DNA of 32,338 bases. It comes from Methylobacter sp. GTDB lineage: Bacteria > Pseudomonadota > Gammaproteobacteria > Methylococcales > Methylomonadaceae. Location of the stretch: NCBI GenBank assembly GCA_030653175.1, contig JAURZV010000010.1:1-32338 (forward strand). The letters are read 5' to 3'. A program made the translations under genes and the position numbers. This document shows, in pieces, positions 7,147-16,633 of the stretch (position 1 is its first letter; each line of letters starts with the position of its first letter). A model generated the notes under the pieces. That model was not told where the DNA came from. It did no database searches and saw only the letters and a list, made by a program, of their open reading frames with translations.

Positions 7147-8704
7147 ATCCTACGGGTTGCTAATTGCGGCTACCAGCTTAAGACGGTACAGTGTTAATAA
7201 GCTTCGCTTGCAAACAGGCGAAGCCTGTACTCCGAACTTGCCCCGACTTAAATTGACAGCCCTAATTGCCTGTGGCTTGACCGGTTGCACGATGGGGCCG
7301 GATTACCAAAAAGTCGAACCTCAAGTCGCGAACCATTGGCAGGCTGGACAAGCACCGGAGACGGGCTTGAAAACTGTCACCAGCCCTGCCGAAGGATCGA
7401 CCAGCCCGGAATCCTTGAAAAACTGGTGGAAAAGCTTTGGCGATGCCACGCTTGACCACCTGATGGTAGTGGCACTGGCGGATAACCTGGATGTCAAAAT
7501 CGCGCTGGCGCGTATCGACCAGGCTCGCGCCGAACGGCGCGGCACCCGCGCCGAACTGTTTCCGACCGTCAACGTAGCGACCGGAGCACAGCGCCAAAGC
7601 AACCCTTTTCCCGGCTTCGCGCCGGGCATCAAGTTCAACCTGTTCGAACTGGGTTTCGATGCGCTGTGGGAAATTGATTTATTCGGTCGTCAACAACGTC
7701 GACTGGAGGCCGCCTCTGCGGATCTGGAGGGTGCAGGCGAGCACTATCAGCAGTCTCTGGTGATACTGACAGCCGAGCTGGCGCGCAGTTATATCGAATA
7801 CCGCAATCTGCAGAACCTGTTGAAAATTACCCATGCTAATTTGGACGCTATGCATGGGTCGCTAGGTCTGACCGAAAAACTGTTCAAAGAAGGCGTCGGC
7901 ACCCGCCACGATGTAGTGCGAGCCAGAGCGCAAGGTGAGACCACCGAAGCCCAGATTCCGGCTCTGGAAGCCAGACAGATTGCCGCTTTACGCCAATTGG
8001 AGGTGCTGGTCGGGCAACAGCCCGGCGCACTGGCTCGTGAACTGAGCCAAGCTGCCGCCATCCCGGTGATGCCGGGACAGGCAATACTGACTTCGCCTGT
8101 CGAAACCCTGCGTAACCGCCCGGATCTGCGTATTGCCGAACGCCGACTTGCCGCCGCCACTGCTATGCAGGGCTCGGCGATTGCCGAACTGTTTCCGAAA
8201 ATATCGCTGTCGGCCTTTCTGGGTTTGCGCAATACCGACATCGAATCCTTATTCAAATCGGCGGCGTTTTCCTACGGTACTGCCGCCAGCCTGCTACAGC
8301 CCTTGCTCAATTTCGGCCGCATTCAGGCCGGTATCGACCTCACTGAGGCCCGGCAACAGGAAGCCTATCTGGCCTACCAAAAAGGTGTGCTGGAAGCGCT
8401 TCAGGAAACCGAGACGGCTTTGACGCGCTATCTCAAGGAAGAAATCCGCCGCCAGCTGCTGGCACGCTCCGTCGCCGACCAGCAAGAATCGGTGCGCTTG
8501 TCGCAACTGCGCTATCAGGAAGGCGTCAGCTCCTTTCTTGACGTGCTGGATGCCCAGCGCGCACTCTATGTCGTGGAAAGCGAGTTGGCCAACTCGCAAG
8601 CAGCGACCGCCATCAATTTGATTGCCCTGTATAAGTCATTGGGAGGCGGCGCCAATGCCACGTCGCCGCAGTTCAACCCTAAACCCAAGGAGAAAGACTC
8701 ATGA
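7136..8704 (+). CDS. Outer-membrane efflux lipoprotein (NodT/OprM-type factor)
   Basis: A 522-aa TolC-superfamily outer-membrane channel with two OEP repeats. Its lipobox LTGC (Cys51) is followed by TMGPDYQKV, the typical NodT start. LGFDALWEIDLFGRQQRRLE is a hallmark of the family. Start choice: ATG at 7136 has AAAGGG 7 nt upstream and overlaps tetR by 11 nt. The resulting N-terminus is unusually long, however, because a repeat (about 7197-7234) lies between the first codons and the hydrophobic stretch LKLTALIACGLTGC. An in-frame TTG at 7238 would give a normal 16-residue lipoprotein signal but has no clear ribosome site. The gene overlaps the HlyD gene by 4 nt and should provide the outer-membrane exit duct for the downstream ABC exporter, possibly also for EmrAB. 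Confidence 0.88.
   Translation: MLHKSYGLLIAATSLRRYSVNKLRLQTGEACTPNLPRLKLTALIACGLTGCTMGPDYQKVEPQVANHWQAGQAPETGLKTVTSPAEGSTSPESLKNWWKSFGDATLDHLMVVALADNLDVKIALARIDQARAERRGTRAELFPTVNVATGAQRQSNPFPGFAPGIKFNLFELGFDALWEIDLFGRQQRRLEAASADLEGAGEHYQQSLVILTAELARSYIEYRNLQNLLKITHANLDAMHGSLGLTEKLFKEGVGTRHDVVRARAQGETTEAQIPALEARQIAALRQLEVLVGQQPGALARELSQAAAIPVMPGQAILTSPVETLRNRPDLRIAERRLAAATAMQGSAIAELFPKISLSAFLGLRNTDIESLFKSAAFSYGTAASLLQPLLNFGRIQAGIDLTEARQQEAYLAYQKGVLEALQETETALTRYLKEEIRRQLLARSVADQQESVRLSQLRYQEGVSSFLDVLDAQRALYVVESELANSQAATAINLIALYKSLGGGANATSPQFNPKPKEKDS
7197..7234. repeat. Short palindromic repeat inside the signal-peptide coding region
   Basis: This contains the inverted repeat GCTTCGC (7201-7207) / GCGAAGC (7218-7224) and the flank AGGCGAAGCCTGTACTCC (7217-7234). 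The reverse complement of that flank matches 17 of 18 bases of 27430-27447. It therefore belongs to the dispersed repeat family also present after hemH, here read in frame within an outer-membrane lipoprotein gene. Confidence 0.65.
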
Positions 8705-9768
8705 ACAGACCGCAGCAATCGACTTTGATGCTGGTTGGGCTTATCGTCGTTGTCTCGGCACTTATCCTGTGGTGGGTTCTGCGCCCTGACGGCTTGCCGG
8801 AAAGCATTGTCAGTGCTAATGGCCGCATCGAAGCCACTGATATAAATATTGCCACCAAGATTCCCGGCCGTATTGCCGAAGTCCTGGCACGGGAAGGCGA
8901 CTTTGTTCAAGCGGGTGCGGTGCTGGCACGCATGGACACGCAAGCGCTGCAAGCCCAGCGGACGGAAGCGCTGGCTCAGGTGCGTCACGCCGAGAGCGCC
9001 TTGCAAACCACCCAATCTGTCGTCACTCAACGTGAAAGCGAACACAACGCCGCACTGGCCGTGGTCGCTCAGCACCGCGCCGAACTCGATGCCGCCCAAA
9101 AACGCTTGAGACGCTCGCAACGACTGGTTGGCGAAGGCGCCCTCCCCGAGCAGGAAGTCGACGACAATCACGCCCGGGTGCTGGGCATTCAGGCCATGAT
9201 CAGCGCTGCGCAAGCCCAAGTTGCAGCGGCACGGGCGGGTATCGAGGCGGCGAAATCCCAGATAGTGCAGGCGCAAGCGCAGATCGAGGCGGTCAAAGCT
9301 ACCGTCGCTCGCCTGCAGGCGGACATCGACGACAGCGAACTGAAAGCGCCGCGCGACGTGCGCGTGCAATACCGCATCGCCGAACCCGGCGAAGTGCTGG
9401 CCGCCGGCGGCCGGGTACTGAACACGGTGGATTTGTCCGACGTCTACATGACCTTCTTTTTGCCCACGGCCGCCGCCGGCAAGGTCGCACTCGGCAGCGA
9501 TATCCGTCTGGTACTTGACGCGCTGCCCAACTACGTGATTCCGGCCAAAGCCAGCTTCGTCGCCAGCGTCGCCCAGTTCACGCCCAAAACGGTGGAGACC
9601 GAGAGCGAACGCCTCAAACTCATGTTCCGGGTGCGGGCGAGAATCGATCCCGCTTTGCTGAAACAGCATCTCGATCAGGTCAAGACCGGCCTGCCCGGCA
9701 AGGCCTATGTCAAACTCGATCCGGCCGTCGAATGGCCCACCGAACTCGCGGTCAAGCTACCTGAATGA
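8701..9768 (+). CDS. yhiI: HlyD-family adaptor of an ABC exporter (YhiI-like)
   Basis: A 355-aa periplasmic membrane fusion protein. An N-terminal anchor (residues about 9-26, [19 protein letters not shown]) is followed by lipoyl half [20 protein letters not shown], then [21 protein letters not shown] long coiled coil rich in Ala, Gln and Arg follows (about 85-200), then [20 protein letters not shown] and a beta-barrel domain. It overlaps the outer-membrane factor (ATGA) and the RbbA-type gene (4 nt), so translation is probably coupled. E. coli has the same order yhiI-rbbA-yhhJ, which supports the name. It should link the inner-membrane ABC permeases to the outer-membrane factor. Confidence 0.88.
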   Translation: MNRPQQSTLMLVGLIVVVSALILWWVLRPDGLPESIVSANGRIEATDINIATKIPGRIAEVLAREGDFVQAGAVLARMDTQALQAQRTEALAQVRHAESALQTTQSVVTQRESEHNAALAVVAQHRAELDAAQKRLRRSQRLVGEGALPEQEVDDNHARVLGIQAMISAAQAQVAAARAGIEAAKSQIVQAQAQIEAVKATVARLQADIDDSELKAPRDVRVQYRIAEPGEVLAAGGRVLNTVDLSDVYMTFFLPTAAAGKVALGSDIRLVLDALPNYVIPAKASFVASVAQFTPKTVETESERLKLMFRVRARIDPALLKQHLDQVKTGLPGKAYVKLDPAVEWPTELAVKLPE

Positions 9769-12527
9769 ATACCGACGCTATCACGCCAGTGGTCAGCATC
9801 GAAGGCGTCAGCCTGCGCTATCGCGACAACCTCGCCCTCGATAACGTCAGCCTGGCGATTCCCGCCAACCGCATGGTCGGTCTGATCGGCCCCGACGGCG
9901 TCGGCAAGTCCAGCCTGATGTCGCTGCTCACCGGCGCACGGAAAATGCAGCAAGGGCGTATCGATGTGCTGGGCGGCGACATCGCTGACGCAGCCCATCG
10001 CCGTGCCGTATGTCCGCGCATCGCTTACATGCCGCAAGGATTGGGCAAGAATCTTTATCTGACGCTGTCGGTGTTCGAGAATGTCGATTTCTTTGGCCGT
10101 TTGTTCGGTCACCAGCAAGCCGAGCGCCATCAACGCATCGACGAATTGCTGACTAGCACCGGCTTGGCATCGTTCCGCGACCGCCCGGCAGGCAAACTGT
10201 CGGGCGGCATGAAACAGAAACTCGCCCTATGTTGTGCGCTGATCCACGACCCCGACCTGTTGGTGCTGGACGAACCGACCACCGGCGTCGATCCGTTGTC
10301 GCGCGCCCAGTTCTGGGAGTTGATCAATCGTCTGCGTACACGCCATACTGGCATGAGCGTGCTGGTTTCCACCGCCTACATGGACGAGGCGGAGCGCTTC
10401 GACTGGCTGGCGGCGATGGACGCCGGCAAGATACTGGCGACCGGCACAGCATCCGAATTGCGGACGCAGACTGGCACCGACAGTCTGGAAGCCGCTTTTA
10501 TCGGTCTGCTGCCGGAGGAAAAACGCCAGGGTCACAAAACGATCGTTATCCCAGCACGCGACACCGGTAATGACTCGGAAATCGTCATCGAGGCGCACGA
10601 TCTGACCATGCGTTTCGGCGATTTCGTGGCCGTCGACAAGGTCAGCCTGCGTATCGAACGTGGTGAAATCTTCGGTTTTCTCGGCTCCAACGGCTGCGGC
10701 AAATCGACCACCATGAAAATGCTCACCGGACTGTTGTCACCGAGCGAAGGCGATGCCCGGCTGTTCGGTCGGATCGTCGATGCCGGTAATATGGCCACGC
10801 GCAAGCGGGTCGGTTATATGTCGCAAGCGTTTTCGCTGTACGCCGAGCTAACCGTTCGGCAAAATTTGGCGCTACACGCCCGGCTGTTCCATCTGCCCGA
10901 TGCCGAAATTCCCGGCCGTATCGCCGACATGGCGCAGCGCTTTATGCTCGACACGGCGCTGGACAGTCTGCCCGACGACTTGCCGTTGGGGATGCGCCAG
11001 CGCCTGTCGCTGGCGGTAGCGGTGATCCACAGCCCGGATTTGTTGATACTCGACGAGCCGACCTCCGGCGTCGATCCGGTGGCGCGGGACCGGTTCTGGG
11101 AATTGATCGTCGACCTCGCCCGCCGCGACCGGGTCACGGTGTTCATCTCCACTCACTTTATGAACGAAGCCGAACGCTGCGACCGTATCTCGCTGATGCA
11201 CGCCGGCAAAATCCTAGCCAGCGATGCGCCGGCCAAGCTGGTAAAAAGCAGCGGCCACGCGACTCTGGAACAAGCCTTCATCGATTATCTGAAAGAAGCG
11301 GGCGGTGTCGACGATACGTCGGCGGACGATGCGCCGATACTCCAGCCAAGCCCCGTCATTCGATCATCGGCTCCGGACTATGAACATGTCGGTAGCGCCC
11401 GTTTCAGCTGGCTGCGCTTGTTTAGCATCAGTGCGCGCGAAGCCATCGAGTTGCGTCGAGATCCCGTCCGCACCTCCATCGCCCTGTTCGGCACCCTATT
11501 CCTGATGCTGACTTTCGGTTACGGCATCACCATGGACGTCGAGAATCTGAGTTTTGCCGTGCTCGATCGTGACCAGACCACGCTCAGCAGCAACTACGTA
11601 CTCGATCTCGGCGGTTCGCGCTACTTTATCGCCCAGCCGCCCATCACCGATTACGAGCAGCTCGACCGCCGCATGCGCAGCGGCGAACTCAGCCTGGCTC
11701 TGGAGATTCCACCGAACTTCGCACGCGATCTGCAACGCGGCGAACAAGTCAAAATCGGCGCCTGGATCGACGGCGCAATGCCGACCCGCGCCGAAAACAT
11801 CCTCGGTTACGTGCAGGCCATGCACCAGACCTGGCTGCAGGAACAGACGCGCCGCCACGCAACGACCCCGCTGCCGGCCGCGTCAATGAGCATCGAGACG
11901 CGCTTTCGTTACAACCCCGACGTCAAAAGCCTGCCGGCCATGGTGCCGTCGGTGATTCCGCTGTTGCTGATGCTAATCCCGGCCATGCTCAGTGCGCTCA
12001 GCGTGGTGCGGGAAAAGGAACTCGGCTCCATCTTGAATCTGTATGTCACCCCAGTCACCAAGCTTGAATTTCTGATCGGCAAACAACTGCCCTATATCGC
12101 GATGGGTATGGTCAACTTCTTTCTGTTATGCGCAATGGCGGTGTGGGTTTTCGGCGTGCCGCACAAAGGCGATTTTCTATTTTTGACCGTGGCCGCGCTG
12201 CTGTATGTGACCTTCGCCACCGGCTTCGGTTTGCTGGTATCGGTTTTCACTCGCAGCCAGGTGGCCGCCATCTTCGCCACCTTCCTGTTCTCTTTTATTC
12301 CGTCCATTCGTTTTGCCGGCATGATCGATCCGGTCTCGTCGCTGGAGGATGGCGCCCGTCTAGTGGGCACTATTTTTCCCGGCAGCTACTTCATGACCAT
12401 TTGTCGCGGCACCTTCTCCAAGGCGCTGGGTTTCGCTGAGCTGAGTCCCTACCTGCTGCCGCTGGCCTTGTCGATTCTGGTGGTCGTCGGCTTGGGCGTT
12501 TCGCTGCTCGACAAACAGGCGCGTTAG
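9765..12527 (+). CDS. rbbA: RbbA-type fused ABC protein: two ATPase domains plus ABC-2 permease
   Basis: A 920-aa protein close in length to E. coli RbbA/YhiH. The first ATPase domain has Walker A GPDGVGKS (residues 42-49), signature LSGGMKQK and Walker [14 protein letters not shown]. The second has Walker [10 protein letters not shown] (from 307) and Walker [14 protein letters not shown], but where the signature LSGGQ is expected it reads [12 protein letters not shown], so that site is degenerate. From about residue 540 an ABC-2 membrane part follows: a first helix ([18 protein letters not shown]), a large periplasmic domain, and five further helices after [20 protein letters not shown]. RbbA was named for ribosome association in E. 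coli. The context here (HlyD before, permease after, outer-membrane factor in the operon) points to export. It ends 2 nt before the yhhJ-like start. Confidence 0.9.
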   Translation: MNTDAITPVVSIEGVSLRYRDNLALDNVSLAIPANRMVGLIGPDGVGKSSLMSLLTGARKMQQGRIDVLGGDIADAAHRRAVCPRIAYMPQGLGKNLYLTLSVFENVDFFGRLFGHQQAERHQRIDELLTSTGLASFRDRPAGKLSGGMKQKLALCCALIHDPDLLVLDEPTTGVDPLSRAQFWELINRLRTRHTGMSVLVSTAYMDEAERFDWLAAMDAGKILATGTASELRTQTGTDSLEAAFIGLLPEEKRQGHKTIVIPARDTGNDSEIVIEAHDLTMRFGDFVAVDKVSLRIERGEIFGFLGSNGCGKSTTMKMLTGLLSPSEGDARLFGRIVDAGNMATRKRVGYMSQAFSLYAELTVRQNLALHARLFHLPDAEIPGRIADMAQRFMLDTALDSLPDDLPLGMRQRLSLAVAVIHSPDLLILDEPTSGVDPVARDRFWELIVDLARRDRVTVFISTHFMNEAERCDRISLMHAGKILASDAPAKLVKSSGHATLEQAFIDYLKEAGGVDDTSADDAPILQPSPVIRSSAPDYEHVGSARFSWLRLFSISAREAIELRRDPVRTSIALFGTLFLMLTFGYGITMDVENLSFAVLDRDQTTLSSNYVLDLGGSRYFIAQPPITDYEQLDRRMRSGELSLALEIPPNFARDLQRGEQVKIGAWIDGAMPTRAENILGYVQAMHQTWLQEQTRRHATTPLPAASMSIETRFRYNPDVKSLPAMVPSVIPLLLMLIPAMLSALSVVREKELGSILNLYVTPVTKLEFLIGKQLPYIAMGMVNFFLLCAMAVWVFGVPHKGDFLFLTVAALLYVTFATGFGLLVSVFTRSQVAAIFATFLFSFIPSIRFAGMIDPVSSLEDGARLVGTIFPGSYFMTICRGTFSKALGFAELSPYLLPLALSILVVVGLGVSLLDKQAR

Positions 12528-12529
12528 CC

Positions 12530-13654
12530 ATGCATACCCTGCTCAACATTTTTCATCTCGGCATCAAGGAAATCCGCAGCCTGGGACGCGATACGCTGAT
12601 GCTGGTCATTATCGGCTTCATGTTTAGCGCCCAGATCTATGTGATCGCCAATGGCATGCCGCAATCGCTGAATAAAGCGCCTATCGCCATCGTCGATGAA
12701 GACCGCTCGCCATTATCGGAACGTATTGCCAACGCCTTTTATCCGCCGCATTTTCTGGCGCCGGACATCATCGATCAATATGTCGCCGACCCCGGCATGG
12801 ATAGGGGGCTCTATACCTTCGTGCTGGATATTCCACCCAATTTTCAACGTGACCTGTTGGCCGGAAGACAACCGGCGATTCAGCTCAATGTCGATGCCAC
12901 CCGCATCGCACAAGCCTTCATCGGCAACAATTATGTACAGACCATCGTCAATGGTGAAGTGTCAACCTTCGTTCAGGGCCATCGCACACTTACGACTTTG
13001 CCAGTCGAATTGGAAACACGGGCGCTGTTCAATCCAAACCTGAACACGGTCTGGTTCGGTGCTGTGATAGAGCTGGTCAACAGTATTACCGCACTGTCCA
13101 TTGTCCTCACCGGCGCGGCGTTGATCCGCGAACGCGAACACGGCACCATCGAGCACCTATTGGTAATGCCGCTAACACCCTTTGAAATCATGCTATCCAA
13201 AGTCTGGTCCATGGGCTTGATCGTGGTCTTAGTAGCGGCAGCATCGCTCATGATCGTTGTGCAGGGGTTGCTTGAGGTGCCGCTACAAGGCTCGCCGCCT
13301 CTATTTGTGGTCAGTATGACTCTCTACCTATTCACCACCACTTCGCTGGGTATTCTGCTCGGCACCGTGGCACGCTCGATGCCGCAGCTCGGCTTGTTAT
13401 TGCTGGTTATCCTGCTGCCGCTGGAGATGCTGTCCGGCGGACTGACTCCACGCGAGAGCATGCCGGAACTGGTGCAGAACATCATGCTGGCGGCGCCGAC
13501 CACCCATTTCGTCTCGCTCGCCCAAGCCATTCTTTATCGCGGCGCGGATTTCAGCATCGTCTGGCCGCAATTTCTTGCACTGATCGCGATCGGAGGCGTC
13601 TTCTTCGTATTGGCGCTGACTCGCTTCCGCAAGACCATCAGTTCGATGGATTGA
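12530..13654 (+). CDS. yhhJ: ABC-2 permease (YhhJ-like)
   Basis: A 374-aa integral membrane subunit. There is one N-terminal helix (residues about 20-40, DTLMLVIIGFMFSAQIYVIA), a periplasmic domain starting APIAIVDEDRSPLSERIANA, and five or six C-terminal helices. The EREHGTIEHLLVMPLTPFEI loop is the hallmark of this ABC-2 family. It starts 2 nt after rbbA and probably pairs with the RbbA membrane half as a heterodimer. The intact exporter operon ends here; what follows is decayed DNA of the same gene family. Confidence 0.9.
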   Translation: MHTLLNIFHLGIKEIRSLGRDTLMLVIIGFMFSAQIYVIANGMPQSLNKAPIAIVDEDRSPLSERIANAFYPPHFLAPDIIDQYVADPGMDRGLYTFVLDIPPNFQRDLLAGRQPAIQLNVDATRIAQAFIGNNYVQTIVNGEVSTFVQGHRTLTTLPVELETRALFNPNLNTVWFGAVIELVNSITALSIVLTGAALIREREHGTIEHLLVMPLTPFEIMLSKVWSMGLIVVLVAAASLMIVVQGLLEVPLQGSPPLFVVSMTLYLFTTTSLGILLGTVARSMPQLGLLLLVILLPLEMLSGGLTPRESMPELVQNIMLAAPTTHFVSLAQAILYRGADFSIVWPQFLALIAIGGVFFVLALTRFRKTISSMD

Positions 13655-13684
13655 TCCGGACTTGATCGCGCCATGAGATAGCCT

Positions 13685-13840
13685 TTGCTGACGCTGGATA
13701 TTGAGGCAGTGGAAAAACAGATCCGTGCCTTACTGAATAAACAGGCTATTCGGCTGATTGGTTTAACTGTCCATGCGCCTACGTTGGAAGATGTTTTTGT
13801 TTACCGGGTTCTGGCCCTGGAAAATAAGGAGCAGTCATGA
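13685..13840 (+). pseudogene. C-terminal remnant of an ABC-2 exporter ATPase
   Basis: This frame encodes about 51 residues ending in LTVHAPTLEDVFVYRVLAL and ENKEQS. APTLEDVF is the usual C-terminal tail motif of ABC-2-type drug-export ATPases. An in-frame TAG at 13679 and the absence of Walker motifs upstream show that the rest of the gene is gone. The stop TGA overlaps the ATG of the next permease pseudogene (ATGA at 13837), preserving the original operon junction. Confidence 0.75.
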
Positions 13841-14990
13841 ATTTAACCCGTGTCTGGGCGGTAACCTATAAAGAATGGCGTGAAATTTTGGTGACCGGCT
13901 ATTTTTTGCCATGGCTTTTGTGCTTCCTCTGATTATCTTTCGGGTACTGGGCTTGGGAATTTCCTTCGACGTGGAAAATATCCCGTTCGCGGTACTCGAT
14001 CAGGATCGGACAGCTATAAGCCGGGATTTTTTGCACCGGTTTATTGATTCCCGTTATTTCGATTACAAAGGCGATGTCCGTAACGAGCGCGAATTCGACG
14101 CGCTGTTGGCGCATAGTGATATTCGCTTTGCCATTATCATCCCGCCCGGATTTCAGGAGCATCTGCCGGCCGGGCAATCGACATCGGTACAGAGCCTTAT
14201 CGATGGCGTTTTCCCTTATCGCGCTCAAGTATCGCGTGGCTATGTATCGGCGATTATCACCAATTTTAATAGCCATTCTTTGGCCGGTTATTTAGCCGGA
14301 ACGCGTGGCATTTCCAAAGAACAAGCCCTTGTTCAAGTGACCCCCGTCCGGCTTGAACCGCGTTATTTGTACAATCAGGCGCTGCGTAGTCAGTGGTCTA
14401 TGGCATCGGGCCTGATGATGCTGGTGTTGATGATTACCCCGCCGTTTCTTACTGCGCTGGGAGTGGCGAGGGAAAAGGAAAACGGTTCTATTTACAATAT
14501 TTATGCCTCCACAATTAGTCGGGGCGAATTTATTCTGGGTAAATTTCTGCCTTATTTGCTGTTTTCCTGTCCGAACATTCTTATTCTCTGGTGGATAGTC
14601 ATGAACATGTTCGGCACCCCCTTCAAAGGCGATCCACTGTTTTATTATGCCGCTCCAGTGATCTATGTGATCTGTACCGCGGTGTTGGCCTGCTGGTGTC
14701 ATTACTGGTTCGAACCCAGGTTGCAGCGGTAATGCTGACGATGGCGATTACTTTTGTTTCGGCCATGCTGTACTCGGGCCTGCTGGTGCCTATTGAATCA
14801 ATGGGGGTGGGGAACTCAGTTTGAGGCGCATTTGTTCCCGACGCTTTATTATCTGCGTATTTCATGGGGCAGTTTTCTTAAAGGATTGGGCTGGGCCGAA
14901 CTTTGGTTCGATGTGGTTGCGCTAATGCTCTACGCTATTATTCTGCGGGTTGTCGGATACCTTAATTTCCGCAAAAGGCCGGGGCAATGA
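13837..14990 (+). pseudogene. ABC-2 permease pseudogene 1 (RbbA membrane-half-like), three frameshifts
   Basis: It begins MNLTRVWAVTYKEWREI, then loses frame at a T-run near 13893-13898 and resumes as AMAFVLPLIIFRVLGLGISF and DVENIPFAVLDQDRTAISRD. A second shift near 14676 (one G apparently missing) precedes GVGLLVSLLVRTQVAAVML. A third near 14812 (one extra A) precedes QFEAHLFPTLYYLRISWGSF, and the end RVVGYLNFRKRPGQ. All segments align in order with the membrane part of the intact RbbA-type protein ([20 protein letters not shown] there). Without the shifts the protein would be about 384 aa. Three indels together with decayed neighbours argue for a real pseudogene. A sequencing error could explain one shift but hardly all. 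Confidence 0.8.
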
Positions 14991-15884
14991 ATATAGTAGC
15001 CGAAGCTGGTAAAGCGACATTTGAAATGCCCTCACCCTAGCCCTCTCCCGAGGGGGAGAGGGGACTTTTTTGCTTTACCAACTTCGGACCCTATAGCAGC
15101 CGTTTTCTATTATGGTGGGATCGCGTCATAGCCATGACCGTTAAAGAGCTGAAACAGTTTTTCGGCGATCCGGTACTGTTTGCCATCATTGTTTATTTTT
15201 TTACCGCTGACGTTTATATGGCAGGCAACGGCATAAAACTGAATCTTCACAACGCATCGGTGATGGTCATCGATCATGATCATAGCGCCGCCTCCCGTGA
15301 ATTGATTTATCGTTTTCGACCCCTTATTTTGATTTGAAGGAGAAATTTCCGGTAAAAAAGAAGTTGCCGTTCAATTACAGGTGGATACCAGCAATACCGT
15401 GCTGGGCACGCTGGCAACCTCGTATGCCGCGGAAATTACCGCGGGCTTCGGCCAGGACCTGGCAATGCAACAGCTTGGGTTGAACGCCGGGCAGATGGAT
15501 AGCCTGCCCGTTATCGAGGATCGTCATCGCGTGCTGTACAATCCCAACCAGATTGACAGCTGGTTTATGTCGATCCCGGAGCTATTGACTGTCATCACCA
15601 TACTGTCGATGATGCTGCCCGCGGCGGCTGCCGTTCGGGAAAAGGAGCGCGGCACCATTGAACAACTGGCGGTATCGCCGCTGACGCCGCTCCGGATTTT
15701 GCTGCCTAAAATCATCGCCATGAGTCTGGTGATTCTTTTAGGCACAGCGGTTTGTTTGTTTCTAATCATCATCCCGGCTTTTCATTTGCCGGTTAAAGGC
15801 AGTATCGGACTGTTCTTTCCCGTAACCGCTTTGTATGTATTCGCAACTTCGGGGATTGGCCTGCTCATAGCCACTGTCAGTTGA
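14987..15884 (+). pseudogene. ABC-2 permease pseudogene 2 (YhhJ-like), interrupted and truncated
   Basis: The original start is ATG at 14987, overlapping the previous stop (ATGA). After two to three codons the gene is interrupted by a MITE-like element (about 14992-15101). The body resumes with LLWWDRVIAMTVKELKQFFG and NASVMVIDHDHSAASRELIY. It then breaks near 15325-15360, where about 50-60 residues of the periplasmic domain appear deleted. It continues as EVAVQLQVDTSNTVLGTLAT, REKERGTIEQLAVSPLTPLR and further helices, and ends at SGIGLLIATVS, about 100 residues short of the intact YhhJ. It is the decayed counterpart of the intact permease at 12530. Confidence 0.8.
14992..15101. mobile_element. 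MITE-like element with 16-bp inverted ends and imperfect target duplication
   Basis: The inverted ends are CCGAAGCTGGTAAAGC (15000-15015) and GCTTTACCAACTTCGG (15072-15087), 15 of 16 bases complementary. They enclose the dispersed palindrome CCCTCACCCTAGCCCTCTCC / GGGGGAGAGGGGA. Direct repeats TATAGTAGCC (14992-15001) and TATAGCAGCC (15092-15101), 9 of 10 identical, flank it and partly overlap the left end; they look like a target duplication. No ORF lies inside, so it would be non-autonomous. Confidence 0.65.
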
Positions 15885-15901
15885 TGCTTTTGTTCTCTGC
15901 C

Positions 15902-16357
15902 TTACTGGTCAAATGGCTGAACATCACCCGGTTTTCGCAGCATTTTATTCACTTCGTCAAGATGCAGCTCTTCCCCTACAATCATATCTCTCGCATACTC
16001 CTCCAGCAGCACTGAAACGCCCTCGGAAGCTTTCAGCAGCTCAAAATACGCGGCTATCGCTGTTTTCTCGTGCTCCAGACTTTCTCTTAGAATATCGCCA
16101 ATATCATGCTTGGCCGTTTCCAATAAAGGGCCGATCTTAAGCGAAGGATGCCCACCTAATAATGTCACCAGCTCGCCCGCTTTGTGCGCATGAGCAAGAC
16201 TCTCGTCAGCATTGCCCTTAAGCCAGGAAACAATTGGAATGCGGTTATAGCCGTAAACCATCAGAGAGTAATGCGTGTAGCGAACAACCCCCGCCAATTC
16301 AAGCTCCATAATTTTGTTAAGAATTTCTACAGCCCGTTGTTTTTCTTGATCGTTCAT
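15902..16357 (-). CDS. Ferritin-like / bacterioferritin-family protein
   Basis: A 151-aa predicted four-helix iron-binding protein. Helix 1 has ILNKIMELELAGVVRYTHYS, helix 2 has NADESLAHAHKAGELVTLLG, helix 3 has LRESLEHEKTAIAAYFELL and helix 4 has DMIVGEELHLDEVNKML. The Glu and Glu/His pairs on these four helices fit a ferritin-type di-iron site. ATG at 16357 is chosen because AGGAG lies 7 nt upstream; a longer frame to 16390 lacks a ribosome site. Storage or oxidation of iron in the cytoplasm is the expected role. It is somewhat shorter than and distinct from classical Bfr (158 aa), and a haem-ligand Met was not assigned. Confidence 0.8.
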   Translation of the reverse strand: MNDQEKQRAVEILNKIMELELAGVVRYTHYSLMVYGYNRIPIVSWLKGNADESLAHAHKAGELVTLLGGHPSLKIGPLLETAKHDIGDILRESLEHEKTAIAAYFELLKASEGVSVLLEEYARDMIVGEELHLDEVNKMLRKPGDVQPFDQ

Positions 16358-16384
16358 GTCGATGCTCCTTTTGATTATAAAAAA

Positions 16385-16407
16385 TGTCACCTAACATTTA
16401 AGTGACA
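16385..16407. promoter_or_regulatory. Small inverted repeat upstream of the ferritin-like gene
   Basis: TGTCAC-N11-GTGACA lies 28-50 nt upstream of the ferritin-like gene start on the minus strand, in promoter position. It may be an operator, but no family is recognised. The rest of the 276-bp gap between this gene and the deaminase shows no other clear feature. Confidence 0.3.
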
Positions 16408-16633
16408 CCTATTCAGACGTTCATCAAAAATCCTGATAACGATGTAAGACACCGCCTCACCACCTAATTACTTGAAGTCCGATACTATAGCAACAACAAT
16501 TTCCCTCAAAATGAATTGATGAAAAAATGACCCAAAGCTTGAACCAGGCGCTACTCCACTTAAACGCGCTGTTTGGGGATACAATAAGCGCATAACCTGC
16601 CAATACTAACGTGTCCACAATGGAGATCTCTCG

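Noticed and set aside
8566-9669. Long open frame (367 codons) on the minus strand across the HlyD gene
   Set aside because: It lies fully antisense to a clear membrane fusion protein with coupled neighbours. The translation has no recognisable domain; it is an effect of the GC-rich codon pattern.
13837-14990. Programmed frameshifting in the first permease pseudogene
   Set aside because: Three shifts in different directions plus decay of both neighbours fit pseudogene formation. Only the T-run near 13893 looks slippery.
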